A stretch of 44,054 bases of DNA from Alphaproteobacteria bacterium WMHbin7 (GCA_002753155.1 PDZW01000025.1:1-44054), one strand, 5' to 3'; counted from the stretch's first letter, positions 18,914-27,787 are shown. Numbers and translations are program-made. The notes: generated by a model not told the origin, from the letters alone.

Positions 18914-19094
18914 TCCGCATCATGCGCTTGGTTGCAAGCCGCTCCTGCAACTCCGCCGTGACTTGGTCGTGCGAGATGCTTGGCTGCTTGCTGTCGAGGG
19001 CAGCCTGAATCTTGTCCCGGTACCAGCGGTCGTAGCTGGCTTCCTGTTCTTCGCTTTCGAATTCTGAAACGATGGGGGACAAGGGCTTGCTCAA
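18903..19094 (-). CDS. Antitoxin of the ParE-type pair ('stability determinant' family)
   Basis: This small acidic protein of 63 residues starts MSKPLSPIVSEFESEEQEA and continues with YDRWYRDKIQAALDS, typical of short antitoxins annotated as stability determinants. It would neutralise the ParE-like toxin encoded immediately downstream and probably repress the pair. A ribosome site (AAACGGAGG) precedes the ATG. Confidence 0.8.
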   Translation of the reverse strand: MSKPLSPIVSEFESEEQEASYDRWYRDKIQAALDSKQPSISHDQVTAELQERLATKRMMRNAG

Positions 19095-19134
19095 GAAAAC
19101 CTCCGTTTTCCGGCGCCTATTCTAGTTAAAAAGG

Positions 19135-19683
19135 CTATTGCCGTCCAGCGGGTTGAATTTCTCGCCACTCGCCGGGCTGCAAATCCTCCAGTTTCCAATC
19201 GCCGATGGCGGCACGGATCAGGCGCAGCGTGGGAAATCCCACCGCCGCCGTCATGCGCCGGACCTGGCGGTTTTTACCTTCGGTGATGGTCAGTTCGATC
19301 CAGCTTGTCGGAATGGCGGCGCGATGGCGGATGGGCGGATCGCGTGTCCACAGCCCAATCGGTTCTGGAATGATCCAGGCCTTGGCCGGGCGCGTCTTGC
19401 CGTCCTTCAATTCGATCCCACGGCTGAGTTTCTGAAGGGCGTCCTGATCAGGCAGCCCCTCCACCTGCGCCCAATAGGTCTTGGGCGTCTTGTGGGCGGG
19501 GTCGGACAGTTTCTTGATCAGCTTGCCGTCGTCGGTCAGCGCCAGCAGGCCTTCGCTGTCGGTATCCAGCCGTCCGGCGGCATAGACGCCTTTCACCTTC
19601 ACGTAATCGGCCAGGGTTGGCCGCCCCTCGGGATCGGTGAATTGGCACAGGACGCCATAAGGCTTGTTGAGAAGGATGAGTGT
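19135..19683 (-). CDS. rluE: 23S rRNA pseudouridine synthase, RluE type
   Basis: The protein (182 residues from ATG 19683) lacks the S4 domain and consists of the catalytic domain only, as in RluE. The catalytic motif [11 protein letters not shown] contains the nucleophilic Asp near residue 43. Other conserved parts are [12 protein letters not shown] at the start and [15 protein letters not shown] near residue 140. RluE modifies a uridine of 23S rRNA. The start chosen gives MTLILLNKP; a longer start at 19707 would overlap the divergent methyltransferase gene. Confidence 0.88.
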   Translation of the reverse strand, partial: TLILLNKPYGVLCQFTDPEGRPTLADYVKVKGVYAAGRLDTDSEGLLALTDDGKLIKKLSDPAHKTPKTYWAQVEGLPDQDALQKLSRGIELKDGKTRPAKAWIIPEPIGLWTRDPPIRHRAAIPTSWIELTITEGKNRQVRRMTAAVGFPTLRLIRAAIGDWKLEDLQPGEWREIQPAGRQ

Positions 19684-19700
19684 CATGGTAGAAGAGGAGT

Positions 19701-20498
19701 ATGCCACAAAAACCGCACCGCACCGCCAAGCAAATCCACCGCCCTCCGATTCCCGAGGCCGAGCGCGATCTGGTGCGCATTGCGGGCTTTGCGGCGGTGG
19801 CGGCCCTGGTGGAAAAAGACCCCAACCGTCTGGTCCGCCTGTTCATGGACGAGCGCACGGCCAAGAAGGCCGAGGCCTTGTGCGCCAAGCTGGCCCCGCT
19901 TCACAAGCCCTACCGCACCATCGACGCCGAGGAATTGGCCAAGCTGGCGGGCACACCGATGCATGGCGGCCTGCTCGCCCTGGCCAAGCCCAAGCCCCTG
20001 GGGCTGTTCGATCCCAACGCCGCCAGGGACTGGGTGAAGGAGGGCAAGCCCCTCATGGTGTTGGATGGGGTGGGCAATCCGCATAATCTGGGCGCCATCG
20101 CGCGCAGCCTGGCCTTCTTCGGCATTCCCCGCCTGCTGCTGTCGGATCATCCCGGGCAGGCCCAGCCTTCCGAGGCGGCCTATCGCATAGCCGAGGGTGG
20201 GTTGGAATGGGTCGAGGTGATGTCGGCGCCGCGCTTTCCGCTTCCCTTGAAGCGTCTGAAGGAAGCCGGGTTCTTCGTGCTGGGCACGGCGCTGGGCGAG
20301 GGAGCCAAGCCCTTGAAAGAGGTGCTGCCTTGGGCCAGGAAGCGCCCCATCGCCCTGGTGCTGGGCAATGAGGAAACCGGCCTGCCCAAACATAGCCAGG
20401 CCGAATGCGACGCTCTGGCGGTGATCTCGGGATCGGGTCAGGTGCAGTCGCTCAACGTGGCGGCGACAGCGGCGATCCTGGCTTATTTGGCGGGTTAG
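19701..20498 (+). CDS. SpoU/TrmH-family RNA 2'-O-methyltransferase
   Basis: The 265-residue protein carries the three SPOUT motifs: [12 protein letters not shown] (near 124-135), [11 protein letters not shown] (near 216-226) and [15 protein letters not shown] (near 240-254). These form the knotted SAM-binding site of the TrmH/RlmB group. An N-terminal substrate-binding domain with [10 protein letters not shown] precedes them, as in RlmB-type rRNA methyltransferases. The exact RNA target cannot be told. It is transcribed divergently from rluE with only 17 bases between the starts, so the promoters overlap the genes. Confidence 0.9.
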   Translation: MPQKPHRTAKQIHRPPIPEAERDLVRIAGFAAVAALVEKDPNRLVRLFMDERTAKKAEALCAKLAPLHKPYRTIDAEELAKLAGTPMHGGLLALAKPKPLGLFDPNAARDWVKEGKPLMVLDGVGNPHNLGAIARSLAFFGIPRLLLSDHPGQAQPSEAAYRIAEGGLEWVEVMSAPRFPLPLKRLKEAGFFVLGTALGEGAKPLKEVLPWARKRPIALVLGNEETGLPKHSQAECDALAVISGSGQVQSLNVAATAAILAYLAG

Positions 20499-20534
20499 CG
20501 ACTACATGCCCTTTTTGTGTATGTACGCCAAGTC

Positions 20535-20563
20535 TTGCATTCTCGACATCTTGTGCATACAAT
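20535..20563 (+). promoter_or_regulatory. Sigma-70-type promoter of brnTA
   Basis: TTGCAT (20535-20540) and TACAAT (20558-20563) are separated by exactly 17 bases, a strong match to sigma-70 consensus. The start codon at 20571 sits about where transcription would begin, and no ribosome binding site is present, so the transcript may be leaderless. Confidence 0.7.
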
Positions 20564-20570
20564 AACTTCT

Positions 20571-20837
20571 ATGAGAATCGCTTTCGATCCCGCCAAGGAC
20601 GCTGTCAATGTCGTCAAACATGGCGTGTCTCTGGCTGAGGCCCGGAAGATTGAATGGGAGACGCTTTGGGCCATGCCGGATAGGCGGCGCGATTACGGAG
20701 AGGAACGGATCGTCGGCTTTGCCTATGTGGGACTGCGCTTATATAGCGTCGTATTCACGGATCGCGGCGATGTGCGACGCATCATCAGTCTGCGCAAGGC
20801 GAATGGCAGGGAGATTAAACGCTATGCCGAAGCTTAA
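20571..20837 (+). CDS. brnT: BrnT-family toxin
   Basis: The 88-residue protein begins MRIAFDPAKDAVNVVKHGVS and ends IISLRKANGREIKRYAEA, matching BrnT, an RelE-fold ribonuclease toxin. The characteristic FDP-x-K-x2-x2-N-x3-HG start and the C-terminal ISxRKA-x3-E segment are both visible. The antitoxin BrnA gene follows with 14 bases of overlap, the standard brnTA order, toxin first. The ATG lies 8 bases after the -10 box. Confidence 0.92.
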   Translation: MRIAFDPAKDAVNVVKHGVSLAEARKIEWETLWAMPDRRRDYGEERIVGFAYVGLRLYSVVFTDRGDVRRIISLRKANGREIKRYAEA

Positions 20838-21099
20838 ACGAGGAACCATTCACCCCTCGGCCAAGGAGGAGGCGGCGATTGCCAGTGGCATTGCCGCCGA
20901 CCCCGATTCCTATGAACCAAGCGATGCCGAGTGGAAGCGGATGAAGCCCTATGCCCGCCTGGGGCGCCCGCCTGCCGCCGTCACCAAGGAACGCATCACC
21001 ATCCGGCTGTCGCGCGAGGTGCTCAATCACTTCAGGGCTGGTGGCCCGGGCTGGCAAACCCGCATCGATGAGCTGCTCAAGAAGGCGGCGGGGTTGTAG
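20824..21099 (+). CDS. brnA: BrnA-family antitoxin
   Basis: This 91-residue protein starts MPKLKRGTIHPSAKEEAAI and has RITIRLSREVLNHFRAGGPGWQTRIDELL near the C-terminus, the ribbon-helix-helix region of BrnA. BrnA binds BrnT and represses the operon through that DNA-binding fold. It overlaps the toxin gene by 14 bases. Confidence 0.9.
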   Translation: MPKLKRGTIHPSAKEEAAIASGIAADPDSYEPSDAEWKRMKPYARLGRPPAAVTKERITIRLSREVLNHFRAGGPGWQTRIDELLKKAAGL

Positions 21100-21254
21100 G
21101 GACTGCGCGAGTTACATGCGTGTGAAAAGATCGTAAAGAGACGGGACGGATAAAAACCGGGAGAGTTGGAGTGCTGCCAGCCTGGGCTTTCACATACACG
21201 ATGCAGAAACCCGCGTTGACCAGTTACAGGCATCATTTCTTCCTTGATGAAGGT

Positions 21255-23642
21255 CTAGCCGCGTAGTGTCGCCCCCGTCGCCTTCGACACCGCTTCCACC
21301 ACCTTGGCCGCCACGGCTTCGATCTCGGCATCGGTCAGCGTACGTTCGGTGGGCAGTAGCGTGACCGCGATGGCCAGCGACTTCTTGCCCTCCTCGACCC
21401 CCTTGCCTTCGTATAGATCGAAGACCCCTGCCGCCACGATCAGAGCCTTGTCAGCCGAGCGAGCCGCCTTGATCAGCGACTGGGCCGTCACCGCCCGATC
21501 CACCAGGAAGGCGAAATCGCGCACCACCGCCTGGAAGGGCGACGCCTTCAGGGCCTGACGCGCCTTGGTCGGGCGCGCCTTGGCGGGCGGCAGATTGTCT
21601 AAGAACAACTCGAAGCCCACGACAGGTCCCTTGACGTCAAGCGACTTCAACACGCGTGGATGAAGTTCGCCGAACCAGGCCAGCACCTTGGGTCCCAGCT
21701 TCAGTGAGCCCGAACGGCCGGGATGATACCAGCCGGGTGCGTCGGCCTCGATCTGCAGATTATCGGTCGGCACCTGCGCGATCGAGAGAGCGGCCAGGGC
21801 ATCGGCCTTGGCGTCGAAGGCATCGACGGCGCGGGAAGGGGCCGCCCAGTTGCGCTCGACCATGACTCCCGCCCTGACGCCCGAAGCCATGGAAGCCTGG
21901 TCCTCCGGCTTCGTTCCGGCATATTGCGGGCCGATCTCGAACAGGGCGAGATCGGGTGTGCCGCGATCTGCATTGCGTCCCAGGGCCTGGATCAGATTGC
22001 CAAGCAGGCTGGGGCGCATCTGGTCGAGATCGGAACTGATGGGATTGGCCAGTGTCAGTGCATCGGCCCCACCCCCGAACAGGCAGGAAAGTGTCTTGGG
22101 CATGAAGGACCAAGTGACGCATTCATTCATGCCGCGTCCGGCCAGGGTGCGGCGCACCAGCGAGCGGCGCTTCTGACCTTGAGTCAGAACGGGCGTCGTG
22201 ATGGCCGACAGTTTGGGAACGGAGGCGGCGGGCACATGGTCATAGCCATAGACGCGGATGACTTCTTCCACCAGATCATGCTCGGCCCCGATATCGGCCC
22301 GCCAGGAGGGCGGCGAAACCAGGATGCCGTTGCCATGCTCGGCCACCGTGCAGCCCAGCCCCATCAGAATGCGCTCGATCGCTTCCTTGACGATATGGAT
22401 GCCGCCATGCTGGGCCACGCGCTCTGGGCGCAGCACGAAGCTTTTCTTCCAGTCGGGAACAGAGCCTGCGATCACCAGCTCCGAGGCTTCGCCGCCGCAT
22501 AGATCGAGGATCATGCGCGTCGCGATCTCCATGCCGATTTGGGCGAATTCGGGATCGACATGGCGCTCGAAGCGATAGCGCGCATCCGAATCGGCCTGCA
22601 GCTTGCGCCCGGTATTGGCGGTGCGGATGGAATCGAACAGGGCCGATTCCACGAAGACGTCGGTGGTGGCATCGGTGCAGCCCGAGCGCACACCGCCAAT
22701 AACGCCGCCCAGGGCTTCCGGCCCGTGATCGTCGGCGATCACCGTCATTTCCTGATCAAGCGCGTAGGTCTTGCCGTTCAGGGCTTCCAGCGTTTCGCCT
22801 GCCTTGGCTAGGCGGGGATGGATGGTGCCCTTCACCTTGGCTGCGTCAAAGACGTGCAGCGGGCGGGCCAGATCGAAGGTGATGTAGTTGGTGACATCAA
22901 CCAGGGCCGAGATGGGGCGCAATCCGATGGCGGTGAGTCTGTCTTTGAGCCATTTCGGGCTCTCGCCATTTTTCACGTCTCGGATATAGCGGCCTACGAA
23001 CAGTGGGCAGGCGTGGCTGGAATCGATGCGCACATCAATCGGGCTTTTGAACTTGCCCGGCACATGCACAGTGTCGAGGGGCTTCAAGCTGCCAAGGCCG
23101 GCAGCAGCCAGATCGCGCGCGATGCCGCGCACCCCCAGGCAGTCGGCGCGGTTGGGGGTGATGGCGATCTCGATCATGGGATCGAGCGACAGCACACTCA
23201 CAAGCGGCGCACCCACCGGGGCCGAGGCCTCCAGCTCGATGATGCCGTCATGATCTTCGCCCAGCTTCAACTCGCGGTTCGAGCACATCATGCCCTGGCT
23301 TTCCTGGCCCCGGATGGCGCCCTTCTTCAAGGCTTCGCCGCTGGCGGGGATGACGGTGCCGGGCAGGGCCAGCGCCACCTTGATGCCGGCCCGCGCATTG
23401 GGGGCGCCGCAGACCACCTGGATGGTGCCCTTGCCGGTATCGACCTTGCAGACGCGCAAGCGATCGGCATTGGGATGCTGATTAGCCTCGATTACATGGC
23501 CGACGATGAAGCCCGTAAGGGCCGAGGCGGGATCATCGACCCCTTCGACCTCAAGCCCCAGCATGGTCAGGCGTTCCAGGATCTCGGGCAACTGGGCAGT
23601 GGTGTCGAGATGGTCTTTGAGCCAAGAGAGGGTGAATTTCAT
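21255..23642 (-). CDS. pheT: Phenylalanyl-tRNA synthetase beta chain
   Basis: PheT forms the alpha2-beta2 enzyme with PheS and charges tRNA-Phe. The 795-residue chain has the expected domains: the N-terminal [12 protein letters not shown], an EMAP-type tRNA-binding domain (about 40-150), the B3/4 editing domain with FVGRYIRDV, the B5 domain, and a C-terminal FDX-ACB anticodon-binding domain (about 700-795) with [14 protein letters not shown]. Its ATG overlaps the pheS stop (ATGA), coupling translation of the subunits. Confidence 0.98.
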   Translation of the reverse strand: MKFTLSWLKDHLDTTAQLPEILERLTMLGLEVEGVDDPASALTGFIVGHVIEANQHPNADRLRVCKVDTGKGTIQVVCGAPNARAGIKVALALPGTVIPASGEALKKGAIRGQESQGMMCSNRELKLGEDHDGIIELEASAPVGAPLVSVLSLDPMIEIAITPNRADCLGVRGIARDLAAAGLGSLKPLDTVHVPGKFKSPIDVRIDSSHACPLFVGRYIRDVKNGESPKWLKDRLTAIGLRPISALVDVTNYITFDLARPLHVFDAAKVKGTIHPRLAKAGETLEALNGKTYALDQEMTVIADDHGPEALGGVIGGVRSGCTDATTDVFVESALFDSIRTANTGRKLQADSDARYRFERHVDPEFAQIGMEIATRMILDLCGGEASELVIAGSVPDWKKSFVLRPERVAQHGGIHIVKEAIERILMGLGCTVAEHGNGILVSPPSWRADIGAEHDLVEEVIRVYGYDHVPAASVPKLSAITTPVLTQGQKRRSLVRRTLAGRGMNECVTWSFMPKTLSCLFGGGADALTLANPISSDLDQMRPSLLGNLIQALGRNADRGTPDLALFEIGPQYAGTKPEDQASMASGVRAGVMVERNWAAPSRAVDAFDAKADALAALSIAQVPTDNLQIEADAPGWYHPGRSGSLKLGPKVLAWFGELHPRVLKSLDVKGPVVGFELFLDNLPPAKARPTKARQALKASPFQAVVRDFAFLVDRAVTAQSLIKAARSADKALIVAAGVFDLYEGKGVEEGKKSLAIAVTLLPTERTLTDAEIEAVAAKVVEAVSKATGATLRG

Positions 23643-24706
23643 CGGGCCAGCCCTCCGGCCAGACTTGGCACATCCTGGGCAGCGAAACCGTAATGCTTCA
23701 GCCAGCGCAGATCAGCCTCGAAGAAGGTGCGCAGATCAGGGATGCCGTATTTCAGCATGGCCAGGCGCTCGACCCCCATGCCGAAGGCGAAGCCCTGATA
23801 CTTGTCGGGATCGATGCCGCAATTCTTCAGCACATTGGGATGCACCATGCCGCAGCCCAGAATTTCCAGCCAGCCTGCACCTCTGCCAATGCGCAATTCG
23901 CCGCCCTCGCGCGAGCAGCCGATATCGACCTCGGCCGAGGGCTCGGTGAAGGGAAAGAAGGAGGGACGGAAGCGCACCGGCACGTCGTCAACCTCGAAGA
24001 AGGCGCGCACGAAATCGATCAGGCAGCCCTTGAGATGGCCGAAATGCGTGGTCTCGTCGATCAAGAGACCCTCGACCTGATGGAACATGGGGGTGTGCGT
24101 CATGTCGGAATCGCAGCGGAAGGTGCGCCCTGGAATGATGACGCGGATGGGTGGTTTTTGCGTCAGCATGGTGCGCACTTGCACCGGCGAGGTATGGGTG
24201 CGCAAAAGCAGGCGTTCGCCCGGCGCATGTTCGCCGAAAAAGAAGGTGTCGTGCATCTGGCGCGCCGGATGGTCTGGCGGAAAGTTGAGCGCCGTGAAAT
24301 TGTGGAAATCGTCCTCGATGTCGGGGCCTTCGGCTACGGTGAATCCCATTTCGGCAAAGATGGCCGTGACCTCGTCGATGGTCTGGCTGATGGGATGGAT
24401 GCGCCCCTCGGTCTCGGGGCGGACGGGCAGGGTGATGTCGATCTTCTCGGCGGCCAGACGGGCGTCGATGGCTGCACTTTCCAGAACCTCCCGGCGCTCG
24501 GCCAGAGCACTTTCCAGCACGGCCTTGACCTCGTTGATGCTGGCACCGAAGGCTTTGCGCTCGTCGGGGCTCATGCCCCCCAGCTTCTTCATCTCTTCGG
24601 TCAAAGAACCCTTCTTGCCCAGCGCCTTCACGCGCACGGCTTCCAGGGCTTCCAGATTCTCTGCCCCGGCGATGTCGGCCAGGGTTTGCGACTTCAACGC
24701 GTCCAT
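23639..24706 (-). CDS. pheS: Phenylalanyl-tRNA synthetase alpha chain
   Basis: PheS is the catalytic subunit. The 355-residue protein starts with the coiled-coil tRNA-binding arm (about 1-95). It then shows the class II core with [12 protein letters not shown], the motif 2 region [10 protein letters not shown] to [18 protein letters not shown], and motif 3 [18 protein letters not shown]. It overlaps pheT by four bases. A strong intrinsic-terminator-like hairpin lies 18 bases upstream, between rplT and this gene, and probably tunes its expression. Confidence 0.98.
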   Translation of the reverse strand: MDALKSQTLADIAGAENLEALEAVRVKALGKKGSLTEEMKKLGGMSPDERKAFGASINEVKAVLESALAERREVLESAAIDARLAAEKIDITLPVRPETEGRIHPISQTIDEVTAIFAEMGFTVAEGPDIEDDFHNFTALNFPPDHPARQMHDTFFFGEHAPGERLLLRTHTSPVQVRTMLTQKPPIRVIIPGRTFRCDSDMTHTPMFHQVEGLLIDETTHFGHLKGCLIDFVRAFFEVDDVPVRFRPSFFPFTEPSAEVDIGCSREGGELRIGRGAGWLEILGCGMVHPNVLKNCGIDPDKYQGFAFGMGVERLAMLKYGIPDLRTFFEADLRWLKHYGFAAQDVPSLAGGLAR

Positions 24707-24723
24707 CGTTCTTTCCCCAAATG

Positions 24724-24752
24724 AAAAGGGGGCCTGTTTGGATCAGGCCCCC
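24724..24752 (-). terminator. Intrinsic terminator / attenuator between rplT and pheS
   Basis: GGGGGCCTG (24752-24744 on the minus strand) pairs perfectly with CAGGCCCCC (24736-24728) around a 7-base loop, followed by TTTTCATTT. The 9-bp GC-rich stem with a U-run is a textbook intrinsic terminator. It sits after rplT and only 18 bases before pheS, so it must either be leaky or regulated (attenuation). No Phe-rich leader peptide was found in the 77-base gap. Confidence 0.8.
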
Positions 24753-24783
24753 TTCGCAAACTGATAGCGATTTCTCGCTTAAC

Positions 24784-25143
24784 TTACGCGGCCAAGGCGG
24801 CCTGGGCCTGGGTGACCAGTTCCTTGAAGGCCTCGGGTTCCTTGATCGCCATGTCGGACAGCACCTTGCGGTCCAACTCGATCCCGGCCTTCTTCAGACC
24901 GTCGATAAATCGGCTGTAGGTCAGGCCGAACTCGCGCACACCGGCATTGATGCGCTGAATCCACAAAGCACGGAAGGTGCGCTTCTTGGCCCGACGGTCG
25001 CGATAGGCATATTGCAGCCCCTTCTCGACCTTTTCGATGGCGACCCGAAAGCAGGTGCTGGAACGGCCGCGATAGCCCTTGGCCAGCTTGAGAATCTTCT
25101 TGTGACGGGCATGCGTGGTAACGCCGCGCTTGACATGTGCCAT
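24784..25143 (-). CDS. rplT: Ribosomal protein L20
   Basis: This 119-residue basic protein matches L20 over its whole length, with [27 protein letters not shown] at the N-terminus and [14 protein letters not shown] in the middle. It is needed for early assembly of the 50S subunit. It lies 12 bases downstream of rpmI. A terminator-like hairpin follows 31 bases after the stop. Confidence 0.98.
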   Translation of the reverse strand: MAHVKRGVTTHARHKKILKLAKGYRGRSSTCFRVAIEKVEKGLQYAYRDRRAKKRTFRALWIQRINAGVREFGLTYSRFIDGLKKAGIELDRKVLSDMAIKEPEAFKELVTQAQAALAA

Positions 25144-25155
25144 GACTGAATCTCC

Positions 25156-25356
25156 TTAGCGGGCGTAGGGCATGAAGGTTTTGACGAGTCTCTCGTCACC
25201 ATCGAACAGCACGAAGGTGCCGCGCGACGAACGCTTCATCTTCTGGGGGCGTTTGATCAGGCCGTGACGCTTGCAGGCGACACCGGCCTTGAGCTTGCCG
25301 CTGGCCGTGACTTTAAAGCGCTTCTTGACCGAGCTTTTGGTCTTCATCTTGGGCAT
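25156..25356 (-). CDS. rpmI: Ribosomal protein L35
   Basis: The start is ATG 25356, giving the normal 66 residues: [20 protein letters not shown] and a C-terminal FMPYAR. It is a small basic 50S protein and the first gene of the rpmI-rplT-pheS-pheT unit. In many bacteria infC precedes rpmI; here the upstream neighbour is instead a divergent Phd/PIN TA pair. A promoter and a leader hairpin lie upstream. Confidence 0.97.
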   Translation of the reverse strand: MPKMKTKSSVKKRFKVTASGKLKAGVACKRHGLIKRPQKMKRSSRGTFVLFDGDERLVKTFMPYAR

Positions 25357-25418
25357 TTTTCTATCCTTTTCAAAAGGTTGCGCAAGGTCGCCTAGGCAAT
25401 GCCCGAGGAGTCGCAAAA

Positions 25419-25452
25419 GCGCTCCATCCGCCCGGCGGCCGGATAAGAGCGC
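25419..25452 (-). promoter_or_regulatory. Leader hairpin upstream of rpmI
   Basis: On the minus strand GCGCTC (25452-25447) can pair with GAGCGC (25424-25419), with an inner ATCCG/CGGAT stem, followed by TTTT (25418-25415). It looks like a terminator hairpin in the 5' leader. The predicted transcription start (about 25448) falls inside the outer arm, so only the inner stem may form in the rpmI transcript. Regulation by L20 or another factor is possible but not shown. Confidence 0.45.
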
Positions 25453-25454
25453 GC

Positions 25455-25482
25455 GTTATACCAGAGTTTGCAGGGATTGCAA
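25455..25482 (-). promoter_or_regulatory. Sigma-70-type promoter for rpmI-rplT-pheST
   Basis: On the minus strand TTGCAA (25482-25477) and TATAAC (25460-25455) are 16 bases apart, close to sigma-70 consensus. Transcription would start near 25448 and give a leader of about 90 bases before rpmI. Confidence 0.6.
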
Positions 25483-25526
25483 GGGGCGGGAGGCGTTCGG
25501 CGATCCTGGACAAACTGAAGATATTA

Positions 25527-25550
25527 TGTCTAAAATAGACAAAATAGACA
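25527..25550. promoter_or_regulatory. Operator of the Phd/PIN toxin-antitoxin pair
   Basis: The sequence consists of TGTCTA, AAA, TAGACA, AAA, TAGACA: a perfect 6-bp inverted repeat with a third half-site at the same 9-bp step. A possible -10 box TAAAAT (25531-25536), 18 bases after TGGACA (25507-25512), lies inside it. Binding of the antitoxin here would block transcription. The ribosome site AGGAG follows directly and the ATG is at 25561. Confidence 0.65.
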
Positions 25551-25560
25551 GGAGATTTCG

Positions 25561-25809
25561 ATGCGTTATGTTTCGGCCACCGATGCCAAGCAGGCTTTGG
25601 CGGCGGTTTTGGACGATGCCCAGCGCGAGCCCGTGGTCATTCGCCGCCAGAAGCGCGAAATCGCCGTCGTGATGTCGATGCAGGAATATGAGCGCCTGAC
25701 GGCTGTGCATCTGGATGCGTTCGACCGCTTTTGCGACCAAGTTGGGGCCCGGGCGGATGTCTTGGGTTTGGATGAGGCGAAGCTGGCTGCGATCCTAAAC
25801 GATGCCTGA
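25561..25809 (+). CDS. Phd/YefM-family antitoxin
   Basis: This 82-residue protein begins MRYVSATDAKQALAAVLDDA and has VVIRRQKREIAVVMSMQEYERL, the typical Phd/YefM N-terminal DNA-binding fold. The C-terminal part would wrap around the PIN-domain toxin. The stop overlaps the toxin start by 8 bases. The triple TAGACA-type site upstream is the likely autoregulatory operator. Confidence 0.87.
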   Translation: MRYVSATDAKQALAAVLDDAQREPVVIRRQKREIAVVMSMQEYERLTAVHLDAFDRFCDQVGARADVLGLDEAKLAAILNDA

Positions 25810-26209
25810 AAAGCCTGTTTTCGTCGTCGATACCAATGTCCTGGTCAGCCGCTTGTTATTGCCGAACTCGGTTTCGGCCAAGGCGGTGCGACTGGTCATG
25901 GCGCGCGGCCGCTTGCTGGTGTCCGACGAAACCTTGGCCGAGTTGGCCGATGTGCTGGCGCGTCCCAAGTTTGACGCTTATGTCAGCGTGGACGAGCGCA
26001 AGGAATTCCTGCGGCTGTTGATCCGCGTGGCCCAATTCGTGCCGCATGTCGTGCCGGTTCAGGCCTGTCGCGATCCAAAGGACGACAAATTTCTGGCCTT
26101 GGCCTTGAGCGGAGGCGCCAAAACAATCGTCACCGGCGATGCCGATCTGTTGGCGCTTCATCCATTCAGGGGCGTTCAGATTGTCAAGCCAAGCGTGTTT
26201 GAAAGCTAG
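25802..26209 (+). CDS. PIN-domain ribonuclease toxin
   Basis: The 135-residue protein matches the PIN-domain family (COG1569-like). Acidic active-site residues are visible in FVVDTNVLVS (Asp near 10), SDETLAELADVL (Glu near 43), CRDPKDDKFLALAL (Asp near 95) and VTGDADLLAL (Asp near 115). Such toxins cleave tRNA or rRNA with Mg2+. It overlaps the Phd-type antitoxin gene by 8 bases. Its stop codon overlaps the convergent downstream gene by 4 bases. Confidence 0.9.
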   Translation: MPEKPVFVVDTNVLVSRLLLPNSVSAKAVRLVMARGRLLVSDETLAELADVLARPKFDAYVSVDERKEFLRLLIRVAQFVPHVVPVQACRDPKDDKFLALALSGGAKTIVTGDADLLALHPFRGVQIVKPSVFES

Positions 26210-26583
26210 AGCATATTCCGACCATATACGGTCGCCTGCGTTTCGATCTCGTTATCAAGCCGGGCTGCAAGCAAGGTCTCTGACAGTTGCCGGATATTGC
26301 CTGGGCTCTTCTCGCTGTCCAGCCAGGGCTCGACCGTTCTGTAAAGCGTTTCGAGCCTTTCTGCCGTTTTCAACTCGTTGCGTTCGATTTGTTGGTGGAA
26401 ACTTTCGGAGAAAGCGTGTTCAAGAGCGGCTTGAAACGCAAAGGCATGGGTTCCTGTTTTATCCCAGTGCTGGTCTTTGTCGGCAAAGCGTTGCGCCAGC
26501 GACATGTCGCCTTCAAGGAGGCGAAGATGGGCCAGGGCAAGACCCTGCGTGGGCGCTTTCTTTTCTGAGACATCCTCATTCAT
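26206..26583 (-). CDS. Hypothetical protein, helical
   Basis: The frame opens at 26643, but ATG 26583 (MNEDVSEKK) is the better start, giving 125 residues after a short AAAGG site. The protein is rich in Glu, Gln, Leu and Ala and appears entirely helical and soluble, with LALAHLRLLEGDMSLAQRFADK near the start. It has no signal peptide, membrane segment or motif that I recognise. It converges on the PIN toxin gene with a 4-base overlap. Confidence 0.6.
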   Translation of the reverse strand: MNEDVSEKKAPTQGLALAHLRLLEGDMSLAQRFADKDQHWDKTGTHAFAFQAALEHAFSESFHQQIERNELKTAERLETLYRTVEPWLDSEKSPGNIRQLSETLLAARLDNEIETQATVYGRNML

Positions 26584-26700
26584 CGTAGGCCTTTGTGCTT
26601 TGTTCCCACCGCCATCATGTCGCTCAGGAATGGCGCGGTCCATTGGGAATATGCGACATATTACGCGAAGGTCAGGTTACCCCCGCCTCAGCGAGGGGCG

Positions 26701-26723
26701 AGGCATGCCCAACCAGCATGCCT
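26701..26723. repeat. Perfect 8-bp hairpin upstream of a small gene
   Basis: AGGCATGC at 26701-26708 and GCATGCCT at 26716-26723 pair perfectly around a 7-base loop. It lies 90 bases before the small gene starting at 26813. There is no U-run, so it is not an obvious terminator. It may be a repeat unit or an operator. Confidence 0.35.
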
Positions 26724-26812
26724 GCCAAGCGGCCATCGTGTTAATCTTTCCATTACGATATGCCCCGGGCGAATGGGGTGGTGCGCCCAGGCCCAAGTTT
26801 TGGGAGGTGACG

Positions 26813-27031
26813 ATGAAGCCGCTTGAGACACATCTGGAACTGAGCTGCCACCAGGCCCTTCTAAGCCGCGTCAAGGAAGTGCTGGATCGTGAAGGCTTTC
26901 TGCCTCCCCATGCGGGAATCGAGGAGGTGAAATCGGCCCTGTCGGCATGGGTCGATTTCGTCGAGACGGCTCGCCATGGGCGGCCCTGCACCGATGAGTC
27001 CGTGATGGAGCCTTATAAGCCCCTGCACTGA
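26813..27031 (+). CDS. Small hypothetical protein
   Basis: This 72-residue frame starts at ATG 26813 behind a very good ribosome site (GGGAGGTGA). The protein reads MKPLETHLELSCHQALLSRV and ends TARHGRPCTDESVMEPYKPLH; it looks soluble and helical, with two Cys. I do not recognise the family. Coding status rests on the ribosome site and codon use. It ends 48 bases before the palindromic element. Confidence 0.55.
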   Translation: MKPLETHLELSCHQALLSRVKEVLDREGFLPPHAGIEEVKSALSAWVDFVETARHGRPCTDESVMEPYKPLH

Positions 27032-27078
27032 GAATTGACCGTTTGCCCGGCACCCCTTAGCTTGCCTCGAGAGAGAGA

Positions 27079-27216
27079 TAGCGCACGATCGTTTTAATCC
27101 GAGTCACATTGTGACTCGGATTAAAACGTGAATCGTTCGCTAAAACAAATTGGTAGAGCAGATTCACGCCAGAATCGAAGCCGTTTAGCGGCTTCGATTT
27201 CAGGCGACCTGCTCTA
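27079..27216. repeat. Double-palindromic element, left inverted copy
   Basis: Two palindromic units lie side by side. Unit 1 (27079-27142) runs from TAGCG to CGCTA and has a perfect 17-bp stem with a 3-base loop at its centre (27091-27127). Unit 2 (27154-27216) runs from TAGAGCAG to CTGCTCTA and contains a CGCC/GGCG stem and an 11-bp stem (27173-27183 with 27189-27199). A near-identical copy lies in inverted orientation at 27765-27902, on the other side of mog. No transposase is encoded, so it resembles a MITE or REP/BIME-type element. Confidence 0.9.
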
Positions 27217-27232
27217 GGCTTGGAGGGGTGCT

Positions 27233-27787
27233 TTGTCCGTTTTAGTTCCCATACCCATCGGCGTCGTCACCGTATCCGACCGCGCCAGTCAGGGCGTTTA
27301 TGAAGACAAGGGCGGCCCGGCCATTCTGTCCGAGCTGGGCCGTTACCTCGCCTGCCCCTGGCGGGCGGTGTCCCGCCTCATTCCCGACGAGCAGGCCGTC
27401 ATCGAAGCCACCTTGATTGAACTGGCCGATAGCGAGGGCTGTCCGCTGATTGTCACCACCGGGGGAACCGGTCCCGCCCTTCGTGACGTCACTCCAGAGG
27501 CCACCGAGGCGGTGTGCGAAAAAATGATGCCGGGTTTCGGCGAATTGATGCGGCTTGAGAGCTTGAAGGTGGTGCCCACGGCTATTCTGTCGCGTCAGAC
27601 GGCGGGCATTCGGGGCAAAAGCCTGATCCTTAATCTTCCGGGCAAGCCCTCGGCGATCGCCGACTGCCTGAAGGTGGTTTTTCCGGCCATTCCCTATTGC
27701 GTCGATTTGATCGGCGGAGCCAGGCTGGAAACCGATCCCTCGGTTTGCATGGCTTTCCGCCCCAAGAGCGGATCGCCTAAAATCTAA
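27233..27787 (+). CDS. mog: Molybdopterin adenylyltransferase Mog
   Basis: Mog adenylates molybdopterin before molybdenum insertion. The 184-residue protein is clearly Mog by its motifs: VSDRASQGVYEDKGGPAI, LIVTTGGTGPALRDVTPEAT (the MPT-binding loop), MPGFGELMR, PTAILSRQTAG, LILNLPGKPSAI and AFRPKS near the end. TTG 27233 is the start, behind GGAGGGG. The last codons (from about 27765) lie inside the right palindromic element, which therefore supplies the final seven residues and the TAA stop. No other molybdenum cofactor gene is nearby. Confidence 0.93.
   Translation: MSVLVPIPIGVVTVSDRASQGVYEDKGGPAILSELGRYLACPWRAVSRLIPDEQAVIEATLIELADSEGCPLIVTTGGTGPALRDVTPEATEAVCEKMMPGFGELMRLESLKVVPTAILSRQTAGIRGKSLILNLPGKPSAIADCLKVVFPAIPYCVDLIGGARLETDPSVCMAFRPKSGSPKI

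Noticed and set aside
23693..24724. 343-codon frame antisense to pheS
   Set aside because: It mirrors pheS and ends inside the terminator hairpin; no support for coding.
27091..27127. CRISPR-type palindromic repeat
   Set aside because: Only one copy on each side of mog, inverted, with no regular spacers and no cas genes.
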